The notes under the pieces were generated by a model. That model did not search any database. It had not been told where the DNA came from and saw only the letters and a list, made by a program, of their open reading frames with translations. A stretch of DNA of 23,322 bases from RH-AL1 sp964247745 (GTDB lineage Bacteria > Pseudomonadota > Alphaproteobacteria > Rhizobiales > Beijerinckiaceae): the NCBI GenBank assembly GCA_964247745.1, contig CAXTVT010000056.1, forward strand, positions 1-23,322, read 5' to 3'. Both the position numbers and the translations under genes were made by a program. Positions 20,831 through 23,322 of the stretch are shown here, piece after piece (within the stretch, counting starts at the first letter, position 1; every line of letters starts with the position of its first letter).

Positions 20831-21730
20831 TCAGCTTGGAGCGCTCGCGGCGAAGTCGACGCGCTCGAGGTCGGCGATCAGGCCGGGGCCGGTGGGATGC
20901 CATCCCAGCCGCTCCCGGGTCTTGGCGCCGCTGCCCAGGATGTCGCCGCCGACGAACATGGCGAGAGGGCCGAAATGCACTGGCGCCTCCTCCGGCGACA
21001 GCGACCGCACGGGAACGCCGAGGCCGCGTCCGATGGATTCGGCAATCGGACGCACGGCGATGGCCTCCTCGGCAACGGCATGGTACCGCGCCCCCGCTTC
21101 GCCCTTCTCCAGCACCAGCCTGAAGAGGCTGGCAACGTCGGCGACGTGCGCCGCCGACCATCTGTTGGAGCCGTCGCCGACGTAGGCGGAGACGCCCGCC
21201 CGGCGCGCCACCGCGATCATCCGGGTGATCAGTCCTAGCTTGCGGGCGTCGTGCACCTGGGCAAGCCGGACCACGCAGGCGCGGACGCCCCGCGACGCGA
21301 AGCCGAGTGCCTCCTGCTCGCTCACGCGGGGGAACGGATATCCTGCGGGGATGCCGTCGCTCTCGATGGCCACCTCGCCTCGCGGTCTCAGCCCTGCCAA
21401 CCCGTTCGGGACGATCAACGCCTTGCCGGTGCCAGCGATGGTGCTGCCGAGGGCGGCGATGGCGTGCCGGTCGATCTCGGAGATTTCTTTGAACTTGGAG
21501 AAGTCGACCCCGAACGCGAGATGGATCACGGCGTCGGCCGCGGCGGCGCCACGGCGCAGGCCGTCGAGGTCCTGAAGATCGCCTCGCCGCGCATCCATCC
21601 CGACGGCCAAAAGCGCAGCCGCCGCGTTGTCCGTCCGCGCCAGGCCGGACACTGCATGTCCCGCGCGCAGCAGTTCGGCGGCGACGTGGGAGCCGATGTA
21701 GCCGGTGGCGCTCGTCAAGAAGACCCGCAT
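20831..21730 (-). CDS. NAD-dependent epimerase/dehydratase-family protein
   Basis: The 299-residue product is an extended or atypical SDR: TSATGYIGSHVAAELLRAGH at the N-terminus (a TGxxGxxG motif with S7 in place of the first Gly), then DLQDLDGLRRG, DAVIHLAFG and a C-terminal substrate-binding part with YVGDGSNRWSAAHVADVASL. A clear YxxxK active-site pair is not seen, as is common in atypical SDRs. I chose the ATG at 21728-21730 because AAGGGCGG precedes it; the longer frame to 21757 adds nine unlike residues. It is divergent from the TetR gene with a 154-bp gap holding a strong palindrome, so it is probably the main target of that regulator. Substrate unknown. Confidence 0.87.
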   Translation of the reverse strand: MRVFLTSATGYIGSHVAAELLRAGHAVSGLARTDNAAAALLAVGMDARRGDLQDLDGLRRGAAAADAVIHLAFGVDFSKFKEISEIDRHAIAALGSTIAGTGKALIVPNGLAGLRPRGEVAIESDGIPAGYPFPRVSEQEALGFASRGVRACVVRLAQVHDARKLGLITRMIAVARRAGVSAYVGDGSNRWSAAHVADVASLFRLVLEKGEAGARYHAVAEEAIAVRPIAESIGRGLGVPVRSLSPEEAPVHFGPLAMFVGGDILGSGAKTRERLGWHPTGPGLIADLERVDFAASAPS

Positions 21731-21834
21731 GACCGCCCTTTTGAAAATCGCCACCACTCACCACGCCGCCGAACCGGCACGCGTGGCTGACAGGAGCCGC
21801 CGCGCGGATTAGGCTTCAGGCGGAATCAAGATCC

Positions 21835-21863
21835 GCTAAATAAGGAATGTCATTCCGTTTAGC
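21835..21863. promoter_or_regulatory. Palindromic operator between epimerase-like and tetR genes
   Basis: A perfect 13-bp core GGAATG-T-CATTCC (21844-21856) is flanked by outer inverted arms GCTAAA (21835-21840) and TTTAGC (21858-21863). It lies 22 bp before the TetR start and about 105 bp before the divergent epimerase-like gene. Nested symmetry at this place is typical for a TetR-family dimer operator controlling both genes. The binding itself is inference. Confidence 0.65.
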
Positions 21864-21884
21864 AAGTTCTATCTTGGGGGCACA

Positions 21885-22502
21885 TTGAGCGCGTGGAACG
21901 TCGACGGCGAAAACGAAGGGCGGAGCGGGTCGGGTCGGCCGCTGCGGGCCGACGCGCGACGCAGCCGCGACGCCCTGCTCGAAGCGGCCAAGGCTGTGTT
22001 CGCCCGTTCGGGCGTAGATGCACCGGTCAAGGAGATCGCCGATGCTGCAGGCGTCGGCGTGGGCACGTTCTACCGACGGTTCCCGACGCGCTCGGACCTG
22101 ATCGTCGCCATCGTGCGCCGCGAGGTCGACGATTGCGCGGCCGCCGCGCCGGCGCTCGCCGCCGAGCACCCGCCGTTCGCGGCGCTGTCGCGATGGATCC
22201 AGCGCTACGTCGACTTCGTCGCCGCCAAGCGGGGGCTAGCCAAGGTGCTGAGTTCGGGCGAGCCCGCCTACAAGACCTTGCCGGAGTATTTCGCGCAGCG
22301 GCTCGTTCCCGTGCTGAACGGACTGCTGGAAAGCGCGGCTGGCGAGGTTCGCACGGACATATCTGCTGCCGACCTGTTGCGAAGCGTGCCGATGCTATGC
22401 GTGCCCGACGAGAACGGCGACTTCCGACAATCCCGGCGCATGATCGGCTTGCTCATCGACGGGCTGCGGCGTCTCGATGCCCCTGCAGGCAGGGCGGAAT
22501 AG
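21885..22502 (+). CDS. TetR-family transcriptional repressor
   Basis: The 205-residue protein has a TetR N-terminal DNA-binding domain at about 22-70: RRSRDALLEAAKAVFARSGV, VKEIADAAGVGVGTFYRRFP and TRSDLIVAIVRREV. The remaining alpha-helical part (about 75-200) is the ligand and dimer domain; it has no match I can name. The start is a TTG at 21885 with GGGGG 4 bases upstream; no ATG is available in frame near the domain start. It lies divergent to the epimerase-like and oxidoreductase genes and probably represses them and itself through the palindrome just upstream. Confidence 0.88.
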   Translation: MSAWNVDGENEGRSGSGRPLRADARRSRDALLEAAKAVFARSGVDAPVKEIADAAGVGVGTFYRRFPTRSDLIVAIVRREVDDCAAAAPALAAEHPPFAALSRWIQRYVDFVAAKRGLAKVLSSGEPAYKTLPEYFAQRLVPVLNGLLESAAGEVRTDISAADLLRSVPMLCVPDENGDFRQSRRMIGLLIDGLRRLDAPAGRAE

Positions 22503-22799
22503 CGCGCGAAAATCCGCCGGTCGAAGCGCCGGGGGCCACGGTGATGCGTCGAGAACGGAGAGGCGCCACTGCTTTCATCGGCGCGGCCACTTCCCCCCGA
22601 AGGGGCAACCATGTTCTGTCCTGACAAGGATTTGCCTGTCGTGACTGGATCAAGCCGCGTCACGATCGTCAGACGCGTAGGTCGAAGCCTCGGGCTCCGC
22701 CTGGCACATCGCGCGGCTCGAGGCGACGGTTACTCGATACCCCATCGCAGGCCGCGGGGGACAAGGGCACCAGCTCGATCCAGCCTCGGTCGCGGCCCC
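22503..22799. other. Convergent intergenic region with a stable hairpin
   Basis: No gene is recognised between the convergent tetR and csaA-like genes. At 22594-22605, CCCC-CGAA-GGGG reads on the minus strand as CCCC-TTCG-GGGG, an extra-stable UUCG-type hairpin that could help end transcription of the csaA-like gene, but there is no T-tract and it lies about 200 bases beyond that gene's stop. Confidence 0.35.
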
Positions 22800-23144
22800 T
22801 CAAAGCACCGGTGCGCCGGAAGCGACCTGCGATCTGGGCGCGAGCAGGACGACGTCGTCGCCTTCGTAAGCTCCGAGGATGAGCACCTGAGAGATGAAGC
22901 CGGCCACGTTGCGCGGCGGCAGGTTCACCACGACGACCACGGAGGTCCCGATCAGCTCCTCAGGCAAGTGATTGACGATCTGGGCGCTCGACCATCGGCG
23001 GCCGAGGGCGCCAAGGTCGACCTCCACTTTGAGGGATGGGTTTCTCGCTCTCGGAGAGGGGCGGACGCTGACGATGCGACCGACGCGCATGTCGATGGCC
23101 GCGAAAGAGGCGTAGTCGATCTGGGGCTTGGCGTCCGTCGTCAT
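22800..23144 (-). CDS. csaA: CsaA-like tRNA-binding-domain protein
   Basis: The 114-residue protein is a single tRNA-binding OB-fold domain of the CsaA type: YASFAAIDMRVGRIVSVRPS, NPSLKVEVDLG, WSSAQIVNHLPEELIGTSVV, VVNLPPRNVAGFISQVLILG and VVLLAPRSQVASGAPVL. Length and motifs match the export-associated chaperone CsaA described in Bacillus, which forms dimers with tRNA-binding capacity. The role in proteobacteria is not settled. The ATG at 23142-23144 gives the normal start; the ribosome site is weak. It is convergent with tetR and unrelated in function to its neighbours. Confidence 0.92.
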   Translation of the reverse strand: MTTDAKPQIDYASFAAIDMRVGRIVSVRPSPRARNPSLKVEVDLGALGRRWSSAQIVNHLPEELIGTSVVVVVNLPPRNVAGFISQVLILGAYEGDDVVLLAPRSQVASGAPVL

Positions 23145-23322
23145 CGCGTGGCGCTATGCTGAGGCCCATCTCTCCCAATGCGTTCGGATGATTTCGCAGG
23201 ATGCCACATCACTGCGCGTATGCCGCCTCTTCCTGATCGAGTCGGGGCAACTCGTGAAGTGCGCCTCTAGCGGTGAACAGCGACCAGCACATGATTTGAC
23301 CGGGACGTCTGGGTTTTCAGAG
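23145..23322. other. Upstream region of the csaA-like gene
   Basis: The last 178 bases hold no gene that I can support. They should include the minus-strand promoter of the csaA-like gene; no clear promoter boxes were identified. Confidence 0.35.

Noticed and set aside
1..23322. CRISPR arrays, tRNA and rRNA genes
   Set aside because: No regularly spaced direct repeats, no cloverleaf with a conserved T-loop, and no rRNA-like blocks were seen on reading through.

Overview
The window is GC-rich chromosomal or plasmid DNA whose gene content fits an alphaproteobacterium, most likely of the Methylobacterium/Hyphomicrobiales type. That assignment rests on the GC-rich codon use, a DJ-1/AraC regulator paired with a DJ-1 hydratase, an IS481-type transposase and several NAD(P)-dependent oxidoreductases; no rRNA or marker gene is present to prove it. 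It looks like an accessory region: it holds a MITE-like element, a decayed IS, several gene remnants and a self-contained biosynthetic operon.

Positions 1-1027 are debris: a 127-bp element with near-perfect 19-bp terminal inverted repeats, then a frameshifted YVTN beta-propeller pseudogene. Positions 1028-8419 (minus strand) hold the main discovery candidate. This four-gene operon encodes a 1744-residue FAAL-ACP-KS-AT-ACP polyketide synthase, an alpha/beta hydrolase, an Sfp-type phosphopantetheinyl transferase and a CMD-family protein. All three junctions are 4-base ATGA stop/start overlaps. The synthase would activate a fatty acid as acyl-AMP and do one malonyl condensation without reduction; the hydrolase could release the beta-keto product, and the PPTase could activate the two carrier domains. 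The order resembles mycobacterial FadD32 plus Pks13, with the ligase fused and the thioesterase split off. A 22-bp dyad lies in the promoter region.

Positions 8554-10980 encode a membrane PAS-GGDEF-EAL cyclic-di-GMP protein. Positions 10981-11887 are mostly intergenic, with a short, probably truncated, secreted TonB-like ORF. From 11888 a set of small-molecule redox genes begins: a GlxA-type AraC regulator divergent from an isonitrile hydratase-like DJ-1 enzyme, a SnoaL-like protein, a Rossmann (F420-reductase-like) protein, an SDR, a two-domain SnoaL-like gene broken by one in-frame TAA, a nitroreductase, a degraded second SDR copy, and a LysR regulator.

Positions 18706-19753 are a dead IS481-family element with two frame changes and a small palindromic insertion. 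It sits 10 bp from the end of an MDR-family NADP oxidoreductase, followed by an NAD-dependent epimerase-like gene. That gene is divergent from a TetR regulator, with a clear palindrome between them. The window ends with a CsaA-like tRNA-binding-domain protein. No tRNA, rRNA or CRISPR array was seen.
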